In this document: positions 24,569 to 37,590 of the stretch, one piece after another
Layout of the letters: the number at the start of each line of letters is the position of its first letter
Numbering within the stretch: the stretch's first letter is position 1
DNA from: Atrichornis clamosus
Taxonomy: Eukaryota > Chordata > Aves > Passeriformes > Menuridae
Reading direction: 5' to 3'
Length of the DNA stretch: 64,000 bases
Assembly (NCBI GenBank): GCA_013400975.1
Contig: WBMZ01003284.1
Coordinates: 63,118-127,117, forward strand
The notes under the pieces: generated by a model
What the model was told of the DNA's origin: nothing
Databases searched by the model: none
Seen by the model: the letters and a program-made list of their open reading frames with translations, nothing else
Program-made: the position numbers and the translations under genes

Positions 24569-27365
24569 TTGCTTAAGGTATTGGTATTTGGTAAGAGTTC
24601 TGCTCTTGAGATGCAGTAGAAATACAGGGTTACTTTCTCACCTTTTTTACATATGGTTAATGCCTTGGGCATAAGTTGCATATAAAAACACAAAAATACG
24701 TAGCTGTGTTTATGCTCCTCCTCTTTCTGTCTGATGAATAGAGCTGTAATTGAGGGAACACAAGTGATGTATTAAATTTCTTGAACACATGGATAAAATA
24801 AGCCAATGTGAAAACCACCATGTGCAGTTAATTTATAGACAAATATATTTGGAGCAGGTACAAACAAAGGTGTAAAGTACTATGTTTTAACAGATTTTCA
24901 TGCCATATGCATTTGCTTTTACTGCCTGAAGGAAAAAAAAAAAAGATTGAACCAGATAGCTTAAAAAAAAAAGTTAAAATACCTTTTGAAAATTAACTTT
25001 TTTAGATTACAGGAAAGCTGCTCTTCATGGCTTATTAGTAAGCTAACTGTTTCAACTATTTAAGATTATTTTAATAAATTAATGGCTTTTTCTTAGCCAC
25101 TTATTTCATTTAAGAAAGTAAATTCAGAACAAATCCCCTGAACTTTGACGTTCTTTCTTGTATTTATTGCATATGTTTGGAAATTACCTAATTTTAGCAA
25201 TTCACATGAAAACAGTGGTCACATCTCGTCATTTGAAATTAGGTCTGACAGCTCAGAAGTTAAACCAGTTTAGCTTATTTTAACAGCTACACTTCAGTGA
25301 TTCTGGGTTATTAAACTCTTTGGGAAACCTTGCACACTTTATTAGGGAAAGGAAATTTATATAGTGGAAAGAAGAAAAATATATGTAACTGCCAACATAT
25401 ACATAGTGACTCTGGTAATAACATCACTTTATATAGATTGTTAGGATCCAGTACAGAACTGTGCTTTTGTGTGAAGGAAATTTTACTGGCATGACGAACA
25501 GCTTCCCCTAAAACAATCCTCAAGGCAAACATGAGTGGCTATTCCACAGCTCTTTTGGGAAGCTAAATGCAGTGAAGTAAATTTTATCCTCAGCATTGCT
25601 TCTTCAGACAGAACTGCTTACTCCAACATGTAAATATTAAATTTGGTCAGGTTTGCAACTAAATCTGAAGATAACGTTTGTCCACCACTGGGATCCTAGG
25701 GTGACACTGTGGGAGAAGATTCAGAGTAAGGTTCATCCTCTCTGCTGTCACAGCTCCTGTCTCACACTCTGTGCTTTGGAGACTGTGGACGTGTTCATTC
25801 AGCAGGAGGTGATGTATCTCTAAGGATCATGACTGTTCAGAGAACACAAAAACGTCTTGCTCACCAGATAAATAATGTTGAGTTAGTCAGACTAACTCTT
25901 AAATTTTGTCTATGAGCTATTTAGATTGAGGACTTTTTAGATCTCTTTCTACCCAGCAGGTTTTCCAAACTTTGACTATTTATTTTAAATATTCTGAGGA
26001 AATTATCTTAATTTTCTATATCAAGTAATTGGTTAATGACTAAATATCACTGCTGCATATATTGCTTGTTCTCCCTCCTCAGCTTTTTATCCCTGTTTAT
26101 ACATCCAAGAATTGAAAGCAAATTTTAGTCACAGCTGGTGATCCACCATATTCTTATCTGCTTTGAAAATTTGTGAATATAGCCCTGTTCTATTTCCTTC
26201 TGGTTTGTTGATGTGTACAGTCTGCAGCAGTGGATCAAGACAAACTGTGTAAGGCACATCTTCACAGAAATGCTCTTTCTTGACTGATTTCCTATTAGCG
26301 ACATGTTGAGAGCCATCACACAGTTTTTAATCCCTTTAACATATGCACAATTGGTTTTGATAAAAATATCATGTAGGACTGATTGTGTCTGTGCATTATC
26401 AACAAAACTTGAAGCCCAAAATATCTCTGTCAAAACTGTTTGCCAAGGCTTATTTTCAGTATGTTTCCTGGCTAGCATAAGGCCAGCACCCTTGCCTTGA
26501 AGGAATTGTTTTAAGGGCTGGTAAGATATTTAAAACTGACAATAACTGCTAATATTGGCTGGTAGAAGATAAGTAGGAACATATTTTGCTGTGTTTCAGA
26601 GTCTAGGTAAATACCGAGGTTTCAGTAAGCATTCAAACAGATGCTTAGTTGTCTTCGTTATCCCTCATGAGTTATTGCTCTTAGATTTTAATGAAGAGCA
26701 GGGACTTGGGTGCTGATAAGTAACTTCAGGTGAGGCTTGCTGCAAAGGTGTCAGAAGCATGTTCACGGGCTGAGCATGTTCAGAAAACCCATGGTCATGC
26801 ATGACCACTGTGCACTGCACCAACTGATGCTGCTCTCCTGCTCAGTCAAGGTAATCTATGACATAAATGACAGTCATTTCCATTAAAAAATTCTCTAGAA
26901 AAGCAGGAGTGTGCGTGTGTGTGTGAAAACTTCGCTTGATTGATACATTTTCTCTTTCTTTGATCTATCTGAAATAAATGGAATGCATTAGTGCTGTTTA
27001 ACTTTGTCCCAAACTGTCAAAAAATGGGAAAAAATGGACTGTAGTGTTTATTGTCAAAATCTTTCTGCCAAGTTTTTTTTCTTCAGGGAAGAAGAGTAAA
27101 TCTCTGCTTTGCTGCCATGGTCATTATATTTTATTTTTAGAAAAATAACGCTGTCCCAGTATTTGAAACTTTCTGTACAGGTGGGCAGTGATTTCAAGAG
27201 ATCATTCCAAGCAGTTCATGTGAAGGCTAATTATTAGGACAGGAGAGAAGAAAGGCAGTTTTAATGTACTTACATATCAAGGGCTGGTGCTATTACAAGA
27301 GCTGCTTTTGGTTTGGAAAACCACATATCATAATTATCATATCATTAGAGCAGCTTTCAATGCCT
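24569..27365. other. Non-coding stretch with small simple repeats and one palindrome
   Basis: AT-rich single-copy sequence. Contains a short GT-repeat at about 26909-26925 and the 16-bp palindrome at 26792. Frames at 26125-26478 (minus, 117 codons) and elsewhere are not recognised. Confidence 0.5.
26792..26807. promoter_or_regulatory. Perfect 16-bp palindrome TGGTCATGCATGACCA
   Basis: The sequence equals its own reverse complement. It contains GGTCA and TGACC separated by four bases, so it resembles an inverted pair of nuclear-receptor half-sites, though with spacing 4 and not the usual 3 or 0. Just upstream, CATGTTCA occurs twice. Regulatory function is a guess; the palindrome is certain. 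Confidence 0.4.
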
Positions 27366-27688
27366 AAAGGGGCTACAGGAGAGCTGAGGAGGGACTTTTG
27401 ACAAGGGCATGGATTGGCAGGACAATGGGGAATGGCTTTAAACTGAAAAAGGATAGTGTTAGAGCGAATATTATGAGGAATTTCTTCCCTGTGAGGGTGG
27501 GGAGGCCCTGGCACAGGTTGTCCAGAGAAGCTGTGGCTGCCCCATCCCTGGAAGTGTCCAAGGCCAGGTTGGACAGGGCTTGGAGCAACCTGGTCTAGTG
27601 GAAGGTGTCCCTGCCCATGGCAGGGGCTGGAATGAGGTGGTCTTTAAGGTCCCTTACAACCCAAACAAGTCTATGATTTTATGATGAT
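27366..27688 (+). mobile_element. CR1 LINE 3' fragment with intact 3' terminus, plus strand
   Basis: Covers 'aaaggggctacaggagagct', 'acttttgacaagggcatgg', 'ggaatggctttaaactg', 'ggaatttcttccctgtgagg', 'gccctggcacaggttgtcc', 'ggccaggttggacagggctt', 'gagcaacctggtctagtgg', and ends in 'ctatgattttatgatgat', the CR1 terminal repeat. About 320 bp, 5'-truncated, closely resembling the classic consensus, so probably the youngest CR1 here. Frames on both strands (27293-27598) are repeat translations. Confidence 0.95.
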
Positions 27689-30330
27689 AAGTGTGGTTTT
27701 AATACTCAGGCAGACGTGGAGAATGTAATGTAATCAAAGGGTGAGTGTTGACAATCTCTGGGCTGTTCAGAGACTTGGTGAGGATACCTGGAGTAGTGTT
27801 TTTAATCCCTGGTTAGAAAAGGAAGAGGCAGAAGGCTATTAAAATAATGAAATCTAGGGAGAGATGCAAAAATATTAGTAAAACATGACTCTACATTTGC
27901 TCTACACAGGGTAAAATTCTAAGATTATGTAGAACTCATTTGGAGAATAGAAAAAGTTAAGCATTTGGAAAAGACTGTCCCATAATGTGGCCTACAAAAG
28001 GTAAGTGGAACAGTTAGGATATTCATTGCACATAAATAGTTGGAGAAGAAACAGAATAGTGAAACTGTGCCTAGCCTCAAAAACATTTTTACAAGTCCTG
28101 TGTTTGGTTTAAAAATGAGGGACCAAATTTGTGAAAATTCAATCAATCAATCATTTTTCCTGTTTGGCAGATGAAAAGACAATTTTCAAACTTAAAAAGA
28201 TGACTCTTGGGTGTTTGCATTGATGGGAGTTTCTCTTCAAAGCAATTTAAAATGATTTCTTGGGAGAACTTAATGTAATTAGGTTAACAGCATATTCCAG
28301 GTTTTCCACAGATCTCTTGCTTAGAAAAATAAGTTGACACAGGCTTCCTCTTCTCAGACTTCAGATGTAAGAAGCTTTTTATCACAGCTGTTATCACTGG
28401 GTTCTCTTCTCCATTTGTGTATCCAGTAAAGATTTAGATGGCAACTTTATTAAGGAAGTTAGGATTTGAGAATCCTTGTGGATAATCCCTTCATCTGACT
28501 AAGGGCAAAGTGGCAGAATTCAGCTTCAAAGTCCCCCAGGTGTCTTTGATACCCGTCTGTCTCTGGGTTTGGATAGATACAGGTACCAATACACACTTGG
28601 GCTCAGTGCATCAGTGGATGAAAAGTATGTTTCAAAAGAGTGTTCATCCTATGGACCATCTGACTTGTGAAACTGAAACTTATTTTGCAACGTTAAGTAT
28701 ACTTGAATACATCTGAGTAATACATCTAAGAAAATATTTGTGTTATCTGTCATTCAAACAAAAGGACTACTTTTTTTTCTTATAAATGCACCATTAGGCT
28801 TACAATGATGGTGGTGGGAAAAGTTTTAAAAGAAAGTCACACCAACAAGTCAGTGGGAAATGCTCATGTCTTCCAACGCAGGAGCCAGGGCAGTAGGTAG
28901 AAACACAGGGATGTAATCAAGGCACTACAGCAGCATCGTGATTATTGTCTCTGACAACACAATGGGACTTCGCATGTAATGTAAATGACAAACTGGGCTA
29001 TGCTAGCAATATTGAGATAATGCTAATTAGAAAAAAAGAAGGTAAAGTGGTTTTGAGTGCCAAATGATTCCCTCCTGAGCTTGATCAAATGCCCACAGTA
29101 ACCAGTGCAGACATCCATTGACTTTGGTAGGCACAGGAACAAACTCTGTAATTCAGGTTTTTCTGGTTGGTTTGTGCTGTTTCTTTTATCAGACTGCTGC
29201 CAGAGTGACCTTGAGAATGACCTAAAGAAAAAGTCAAATTACACTTCTGACTTTTCTCTTATTTTGTTTTTAGGTAAGATAAGGCTTAACTTGTGACTCA
29301 GTAATAAGCAGAGGGAGAAGAAACCACATGAAATAGATTCCTCCTCCCAAAATGGGCAAAGAAAGAACTCCTTTAAGAATCAAAGGCACAATAAAATGAG
29401 ATGTTCCCCCAGGAGACAGTTTCTGTTCTGCTTTACACAGATGTTAATCAGAAATGGCACGTTGAACCATTTTGAGTTGCATCTGTATGGGTGATGTAAT
29501 AATGCTGAATTCACTTTTGCATGACATGAGGGCCACATGATTCTCCATCACTTTTTTGGAACACATTTTGTCACAGAATTTTTCACCAGGACCTGATGGG
29601 TGCTAGTGAGATCTCATGTGAGGGTCTAGGACAAGTTCAAAGTGGCTGACAGCCCACTGATCCCCAGCCCTTTCCTTCCTCAGATTAATGTACGTGGAGT
29701 GGAATTTGGCAGCTTGCCTTGTAGGTCCATGAAGGACTAGAACAGGTTTTATGTGATAAGCAACCTGGACAATGTTGGGAAAACTCTGGATTAAACAGTA
29801 ATCTATGTTGTTGTAGTAGCTATATATTAGTGGTACATGTAGTAACTAAAACTGCACCAGGGAGATTAAATTTCAATTCTGCTGAAGGCCTCTGCAATCT
29901 GGGCAATCTGTTAAAGGACTGTACATAATGAATGTTGTACTTCTTTGTAGCTGAATGCTTAAAGCTCATTTTCACTCTCTGTTCTCTCAAACTGAGGTTG
30001 TCAAATTCGTGCCAAGTAAGACAAGTTTATAATATATATCATGTACCTTGGAAGTTGGTGGAGACTAGTTCCACTCAATTTAACTGTGTAGCTTTTGAGG
30101 ACAATTTGTTCTGACCCGGAGTGTGAAGCCTGCAGAAGAATCAGTTGTTTTACATATGTCACCAAAAGAACTTATATGAATGATTTTTTCTATTAATTCA
30201 AGCAAGGCTGAGGGGGTTGGGAGAACATGGTTTACAAAGAACCAGTTAATGAGAATGTGTTCACCTACTGGTTGATTTCCCTTCCCCAACACAGCTGAAG
30301 AAATATCTTATGTTTAAATTACTCAGCCTG
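27689..30330. other. Non-coding stretch, no gene seen
   Basis: Single-copy sequence. A short TCAA/AATC tetranucleotide run lies at about 28139-28153. Chance frames under 75 codons. No repeat family recognised. Confidence 0.5.
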
Positions 30331-30460
30331 GGCTCAGGAAAGCTGGGATCCATGCTAGTGGTTGTTTTTCAGCCTTGTTGTAAGACTTTAGACAGATCAC
30401 CTCCCTCTCCTGTGCCTTTTATTTTTTCTGCTGAGTAATAAGGGGAAAACTTTAATCATC
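30331..30460 (+). repeat. Possible MIR-like SINE remnant
   Basis: The order 'gggctcaggaaagctggga', 'gttgtaagactttagacaga', 'tcacctccctctcctgtgcc' and 'aataaggggaaaactttaat' recalls the MIR core and following region (gggttc...ttgggcaagttacttaacctctctgtgcctcag...aaaatggggataat). Strongly diverged. Identification by eye only. Confidence 0.4.
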
Positions 30461-31979
30461 TGTCTATCAGTAAGTCATTTTTTTGGGAAATATTGGAGAT
30501 ACAGGCTCAGGAAAGCTTGTGGTATTAAAGCAGAATGAGATTTGCATGCTGAGTAACACATCTGAGGAAACTGTAGCCTTCTGTTTGAAAGATGCTCTTT
30601 GATTTGCTTTTCAGGTGTAATTTTGCCTGTGCATGTGTATCCAGCACTTTTAGTTTGAACTGTGCAAATTGGCTATGTAGATTTTATTGATAAGAGCTCT
30701 GAAACACATGTGGTCATGTGAGTCATATGACATTCTTGTTCCTGACTGGCTAAGCTAACTTAAATTTCAAGGAAAGATGTTCTAATTTTTGTGAATAAAA
30801 CAGATGATTAAGAGAAATTTTAACAGTGACATTTTTTTTCTGGGTGGATTTTCTATGAGAATATTGCTAATTTAATAACTAAGGCTGTATTAATTTAATT
30901 TTTCTTGTACAAAGATATTCTATATCATTTTATTTGGCAGCTGTGAGGTTGGATACTACTTTAGTTTATCTGAAAGCTTTGGAGCTCTGGTTAAGGTTTT
31001 TAAATACTTAATTCAGAGTACAGAACAGAGTACTGGTAGGCAAGGGAGGTGAGCCCATATATTTTTAGTTTGGGCATGGGAGTGTTTTACAAATGATTAA
31101 AATCTATGTTCACTAAGACACCACACCCACACAAGTAATGATTAGATTAAAATGCAAAGCCAAATTTGTGTAACTTTACTACACAAGATCTACCTGTGAA
31201 GTGCTTGATATGTCCTGCTATTAGAGAGGAAATATCCAATCCACCTAAAAGCAATAAAACAATAAAAAGTCATTAGTTGTGTTTTGTGACCTCTCAGGAA
31301 CAATCGGATGTAGTCTGAGAGTCACCTGTGCAGTGTTACCAGGAGCTGTGTTGCAGGGAATACAAATACAAACCACTCAGGCTGGTCATGAATAGTTATG
31401 CCAATTGTGACTGCACTCCAGTTTTCTGTTACAAATCCTCTAAGGTACAGCAAAAAGGAATCTGCCATTTTAATGAATCTTTCTGGTGTGTCGAGAAAGA
31501 CTGTCTAGTCAAGCATAGGTCATCTATAGCCCTCAGTATCAGCTGTAGCATACATGCTATTATATCATAATACCATTTTATCCCTCATGATCTTTGATCA
31601 GTGCTAATGATCAAAGTTTGCATAGCAGCCTAGAGAATCATGAGACAGTAGATATTTATAGCTTATGGCCAATTCTGATTACTCTATAGCAGCTTTCCCA
31701 GTGTTGTGTAGTTTGATTGATGTCATTGGCATGCTCCAGCATTCAGAATATATCAAATAAATTTGCTATGCTTTGAACATGAAAGGGAAATAAAACACTG
31801 ATAATTTAAGAAACCAGAAAAGTAGGGAAGATAGGAGATACACATTGCTGCATGTCCTTTGGCAACTAACACCACACAGTGCTTTTAGCAGTACCGTGCA
31901 TGCAAATTGCCAGGCATCCTCTCTAAGGCAAGGCTTTACTTCCACGGTGAGAGCGTTGCTATTCAAAGGGGCTGGTAAA
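30461..31979. other. Non-coding stretch with one TCF/LEF-like hairpin
   Basis: AT-rich single-copy sequence, no gene seen. A 14-mer from the MIR-like segment (ggctcaggaaagct) recurs at 30504-30517. The hairpin at 31592-31616 is listed separately. Confidence 0.5.
31592..31616. promoter_or_regulatory. Inverted pair of TCF/LEF-type sites
   Basis: CTTTGATCA at 31592-31600 and its exact reverse complement TGATCAAAG at 31608-31616, with a 7-nt spacer. Each arm matches the TCF/LEF core CTTTGAT. The inverted repeat is certain; binding is inference. Confidence 0.45.
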
Positions 31980-32330
31980 TGAAATCTGAACTGCATATGC
32001 TGCAATGGAGAGGAGGACAGGAGCAGGAGACAGCTGTTTGGGGTGACTGCTTTACAAGCAGAAGCCTTTCAGTTCCATCAATCAGACAGTGTGAAAGGCC
32101 CAAATCCACAGACACCAGCATCCCACCCCCTTTGATCCCGATCCTAATAGCGTGCCAGTCACCGATGGAAATGCATTACAAAGTGAGAATGGTCCATTTT
32201 CTCCCTCCTTTTGCTGAGAGTCTGTATTTATCAGATTTAACTAGTTAATGATTCTGCCCTCTCTCTCCTGCGTGCTGAGGAATCTCACTGCAGAGGTGGC
32301 AGTTGTTTATTGTCACCGGGCACTTAAAGC
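31980..32330. promoter_or_regulatory. Candidate conserved non-coding element
   Basis: Repeat-free segment of balanced composition with TALE-type motifs (ATCAATCAGACAG near 32079), homeodomain cores (ACTAGTTAATGATT near 32240) and retained CpGs (GATCCCGATCC, TAGCGTGCC). Called on texture and motifs only. Frame 31979-32248 (plus, 89 codons) has no family resemblance. Confidence 0.3.
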
Positions 32331-32865
32331 ATCAACACTCCCTGGGCTCTGAGGGAGCTGTTTTGGCTGAGTTCTGCAAAGGGCTGAGCATGAACTCGCT
32401 CCAAAATCAATGACAGAATTAGATCTACATTTTCCTCGTTGGGACAGTTTTTGGTTGAGCCCTGTGAGGCCGTGCCGTGGCAGGGGTGTGTAACTGATTT
32501 TAGTGACAGCGAACTTGTGGTGGCCTCGTGATGAGCCTGCAACTCTGCTATTAGGAAATGTGTGTTGTGTGTTCTATGCCTGTCTCTACCGCAGCCTTTG
32601 TGTCTCCGTTAGCGCCTTCTGCCAACAACAAGCCCAAGGTTGCCCACCAAGTGAGTTTTTTTCCTACATGTGAGGCTGCAAGCAAAGTTGTAGCATGTCC
32701 TTGACATCATGTGGCACCTTGTCTGCCCAAACTCATCAGCCAGATCACCACACATGGAATAGCTGTGAAGATGCTGAGGTGGACAGACTGTGCAGGAGGG
32801 AAAGCATGCCATGTTCACAGGTGAGAGGCCATGAAGATGCTCTGAGTGATATAAATTATATGGTC

Positions 32866-32945
32866 TTAGGCCTCAGATTTTTCTGGTATAAGCCTCCATC
32901 TGTGAAATGGACTTTACAAAATACTCCTTTGTCTGTCATGCCTAT
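32866..32945 (+). repeat. Possible MIR-like 3' fragment
   Basis: 'cttaggcctcagatttttct' followed by 'cctccatctgtgaaatggac' and 'tttacaaaatactc' resembles the MIR segment gcctcagtttcctcatctgtaaaatgggg...aataatac. A similar 'cttcatctgtaaaaat' appears again at about 33052. Weak and by eye. Confidence 0.35.
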
Positions 32946-33739
32946 GTAAGCTTTTTTGGATATCTGGTACCTAGCCCAAGGACTCTGATTCCAAGCCCAA
33001 CAATGATGAAAATAATACTTCTGTGTAGAAAAGGGCTGGTGGAAGCTGTCCCTTCATCTGTAAAAATCACTGTCTCATTTTTTCCACTGTGAAGCACCTT
33101 ATTATCAGGCTTTCTTACTGATTTGCAAACACGAACATTTTCAGGGTAATAAAGAAATGGGCAGCACACTTGGGTGATCTTTTGCTTTTTTCTTCTTTAA
33201 AAGCAATTTTCTTAGCAGTGAGTATGATAACAACAGAGTTAAGCTATGTCATTAATTTCCATAGATGGTAGATGGAGAATGTTAAATTCTAGGCACCTGA
33301 GTGAATCATCAAACTCTTCTACCACATAATGACTCTAAATAATCATATTCATCATAATTAGTACCGTTAATAATGTTAAAAATAAACACTTGTACCTCAG
33401 ACCATTAGTAATAGTAATCTTGTCATCGTCCATGAAAATTGGTAGACCTGGGTATTTTTCACAGTGGGGTGCGGATATATGAGGTATATAATTAAAATAT
33501 TAATTACATATTTGATAGAGCTTCGACTATCATTATTGTATTACCAATGGCCTCATTATTATACTTTCAATATGTTACTTTGTATATATTGTGTTTAATA
33601 AAGTGTTTAAAAGTGGCTTTGGGTTTCCAAGATCAATATATGTTAGAAAGAAAAATGTACATGAATCCAGAGGTACGGAAGAAATGGGATTCAAACTGTG
33701 GTTAAATGAATTTCTGTCATTCAACCCTGTACTAAGAGG

Positions 33740-33761
33740 TGACACAAAGCTGACACAAAGC
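33740..33761. repeat. 11-bp perfect tandem duplication
   Basis: TGACACAAAGC occurs twice head to tail (33740-33750 and 33751-33761). Confidence 0.9.
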
Positions 33762-35310
33762 TAATCCTAGTCATAAATCCCCAAAATATAATTTAAGTGA
33801 TACTTAGGTGATATTTAATGGTTATTTTTACCTGAGTAGATTAAATGAAAGGAGTACTAGTTAGCTGAATGGGAGAGGTGAGCTTTAGAAAAGAACAATG
33901 TATTCTAAAATTTTTTACTCTTAGGTGCAAGGTATTTTTTTGTTAACCTAGAGGAGCTCTTCTAAAGTACATAGGGGCAAACAGGGTTTTTGCATGCTGA
34001 ACTGAATTAGTATGAGCAAGGGGCAGGTGTACTTTGAGGATAAATAATAGTGACACAGCACCTCTTATCAAAAATGATGGTGCGTTTAAGTTTGCGAAGT
34101 CTGTTTTCAGGAGATTTTGTTTGTTTGTTTCTCTCATGGTTAATTGTCCACTTATTCCTCACTTGTCTGTAATAGAGTTTTGCAGGTTTAAATTTGTTGC
34201 GATTATTTGAGAATAGTGTCACCATTTTTCTGTAGTATGGTACTGTTTTGGTCTGTTTCAGATCAGGACATACTTACCCCAAGAGTAAAAGCTCTAGAAC
34301 TAAAACAGACAGGCACTGTGATGCCTGTATCCTTAATCCTGAAGGGTTTTGAGGAGATCTCTAGGATGCTGGTTGTGCTGTCTGCTCTGTTGCCTTGCTG
34401 TGCAACATTCAGTGGATTTTGTGGTATCTTTCACGAACAGAAAATCACTGGAGCTGAGGATAGTCATTGCCTGCCTTTCACTATGAGAATGGACAGGAAT
34501 GTATTTTTCTGATTTTTAAAGTTTTTTCTGCAAAATTTTCAGTCTTTCTTTTAACTGCTGCATTTAAATAGCATCATAATAAATACTTTCCATTCAGTTT
34601 TTTAGTAATTTCTTGAAGAATCTTTAATGTACATTTATTCCAGAACACCTCCACACCTTCTGAAGCTTAAAGGAGAACTAGGTAAAGAAGTTATTAAACT
34701 TTAGCTTAAAAAAGTAATTAAAACACTATCTCCCAACCACCTAACCAGGTTGTATTTGTAGAGGGTGGGGAAAGATGTTTCCTAAATATGAAATTGTGTT
34801 GGATGGACAAAAGAGAGTTCCCTACAATTCCTCTCAATATTGAGAAGCTTGTTGCACTGATATGGTAGGGAAGAGAGACATTTCCATTTGCCTGGGAGCA
34901 GCTGAAGGCTGTACAAACCAGGAATTTTCATTTGCTTAATCCATAAACCAGAATGAAGGGAAAACCCAGGATCCCAGACTTCTTTTCCAGCCTGTGTGTG
35001 CATGGCTGCCACCCTACCACTGATTTCAGGTTAGACTTCTGGTATTCTGGCGACTGAGCACAATCTGTGGGGATGTGACCCCACTTCTCGCTGTGCTGCA
35101 GAGTGCTGAGGCACCCACACAGGAAAGCCCAGTGCCTGTTTTCCCAGGAAGGGGAAGGTTCAGGCAGCCAGTTGTCACCTCCCACCCATTAAAGGCATAA
35201 CATGGTGGAACTTTTTGTCCGGCTTCCTCTGCATGGTCAGGTTTCAGCCCGAGGCTCCTCTAACGCTTTACACATATGGAAAGCAATTTCTTTCAGAAGT
35301 AAGCAGCAAT

Positions 35311-35410
35311 AATAAAACCTCATCATCTGCTCCACACCAGATATTATGAGTGTGGTTGTAAATAAAACCTTATCACCTGCTTCAAACCTGAGAACATAAG
35401 CAGTGATCAC
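35311..35410. repeat. Diverged 50-bp tandem duplication
   Basis: Copy one begins AATAAAACCTCATCATCTGC at 35311, copy two AATAAAACCTTATCACCTGC at 35361. The first 30 bases or so align well; the second halves are more diverged. Possibly an old replication-slippage event. Confidence 0.6.
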
Positions 35411-37240
35411 ACCAGGATATAATTTTTTGGTTTGACCCACTTTACTGGCTTTATTTAGTGAGACAGGCTAAAGCTACTTTCCCCCTCAACACATCTGATA
35501 TTTCACAAGATTTTGGGGAGAGGATGCTTTGAGCTAATTTTTAACTTAGAGGACTCCTTTTTTTAATAGTGTGGGATATCTCTGGTAAGCCATTAGCCAA
35601 ATCATAGTGTGAGGCAGTCAGATGAGGACAGTCAATATAAAAGTCTGGGTGCCTGACTGTCCAGAAAGTAATGAAAGTCATTCAACAGCTTGGAAAAATT
35701 AATAAAATTTACCAAAATGTTATTTTGGATGTTTTGTGTGCCATAGATTACTCTCACACTAAAAATGCCTTGTGTATTTTTTCAGCATGATTATTAAGAT
35801 TCTTAATAATTTTTAAATTTACCCAGAGCTACTCAAGTATGACATCCAGTGGCAGGGTTTCAGAGTTTAGGACACGAACAAATTTTGTCATCAAATGGAA
35901 TTTTCCTTGTGGAAATGAGATGTTTATTCTCAGTAAATTGAAGATAATCTCTTCCAGATTTTAGAGCTGTCATGACTGAAGGCCTGGACTTTTGAGGAGG
36001 CTGATGAACTTAATAAAACCTCTATGAAAAATTCAACTCTTCATTAGATCCTACTTGTCACTAAGGCTTATTATAGCAGCTTATTTGGGATTAGCACAGA
36101 AGACAGAATGTGTTTAATATGTTATTAAACTATTTAGACTTAATTTTGTCACTATTTATGGTATTGAGTCTATCAGGGAAAAACCTGAGTTGCTCGGTAT
36201 GTAGATGATTTTGTTTTGCTTAAATAAGCTTGGTATCAGATTTTTGTTATGATATCTAAGGCATAATTTGGGATTTTAAAATTTAATGTATAGATTATTA
36301 GATAATTCCCATCTTCCCAGAAAAGAAACGAAACTTCATTTTACTGCATCCCTTGATACTCTGAGGTGTAGCTACTTAATACAGGAGTTGAATCACTTAT
36401 GGATTCCTCACAAATGGTATTGTGGTAATGTGTAAGAATAGCAACAGCATATATTAAAACATCTTTATAATCAGAATAATAATGAAGAGCCTGTAGATAT
36501 GAGAATCCCAAAGTTTTCCCAGTGCTTTAATAAGTACTGAGCTACCGTTACAATTCCTGAATTATTCAGGGCTATAATTTGGAGTCACAAGGCTTTAGTA
36601 TGCTGTAGATGTAGCACTCAGGCTTCCAGGGTCATGGTAGATATTAAAAATTGTTATGGAAGATCTAGATTGCTAATCACACAATGGCAGAAATGTTGTG
36701 GAGTGCCCTAGAATTACAAATAATTTAACAGGATCCAACTGGTGCTAAATCCCTTCTCTCCCTTTCCCCAAAACGCAAGATGTGCAGCAATGCTTCTGTG
36801 ACAATAAAGGGGTGCAAAATGTCCTCGAGTGTACGTCTGAAGAATCCTATGAGCAGTAGAATACGAAGAGCATATATAGCAAAGAGCCTCCTCATGGCCT
36901 GGAATGACAGTAACTAACCACTACACTGAGGTTGTAATTATAATTTCGTCACAAGAGTAGGGAAGTCAAGGTTTCACAAGGAAAAAAAATCTATTTACAG
37001 GAAAATATTATGCTTTTCATTTGATAGAAAAAGTAATTATTGCAAAGGGACCCATGGAAGATCTTGAAGACAGTCACCCTCCTTTTAATAAGTGCTTGTG
37101 GCAGCTAAGTGGGGATCAGGAGTATTCTTTATCAGGTTTGCATTCAAGTAGTACTAAATATATGCAGGTAGGAATTAAATAGTATCTGAGTTTAATTAAA
37201 ATTATAAAAAAAAAAGAGGGAGAAGAATGGTTGGTAGACT
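35411..37240. other. Non-coding AT-rich stretch, no feature seen
   Basis: Single-copy, repeat-poor, almost without open frames. Nothing specific supported. Confidence 0.5.
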
Positions 37241-37590
37241 GCTCGACTGCATTTTAACCAGTAACCTCAGACCCTAATTAGAAATGCTTTTCATATCTCC
37301 TCCATGCAAGGGCTTAATCTGACGTGAGTCTGTGAGCGAGGGCTTGGGGGACCAGTGTTAATTCTGCATTCGATCTTGGTTTGTATGGAGGCAGGCAATG
37401 CTGATTGACCGAGTTGCAGCACAGATCCCATGACCTTGCTGGGATTTTCATGTGAGGTGTTAATTGAGAGGGTGGGTTAATCTTTGAGCATCATTGTCCC
37501 CGAGCTGAGGACAAAGTTTGTGCTCTCTGTTTCCTTACTCAACAGTATATTTGATCTCTACCTCCTCCCCTTTATGACAGTTTAGCAAGC
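37241..37590. promoter_or_regulatory. Candidate conserved non-coding element
   Basis: Repeat-free and compositionally balanced, with CTAATTAG (near 37274), TCATGACCTTGCTG (ERR/SF1-type TGACCTTG, near 37430), GGACAAAGTTTG (near 37510) and several retained CpGs (GACGTGAG, GAGCGAG, ATTCGATC, GACCGAG). Called on texture and motifs, not alignment. Confidence 0.35.

Larger units (their letters stand above)
32331..35310. other. Non-coding stretch with small repeats, no gene seen
   Basis: Single-copy sequence with a MIR-like fragment (32866-32945), a short tandem duplication (33740-33761) and chance frames (for example 34207-34512 plus, 101 codons, unrecognised). Confidence 0.5.
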
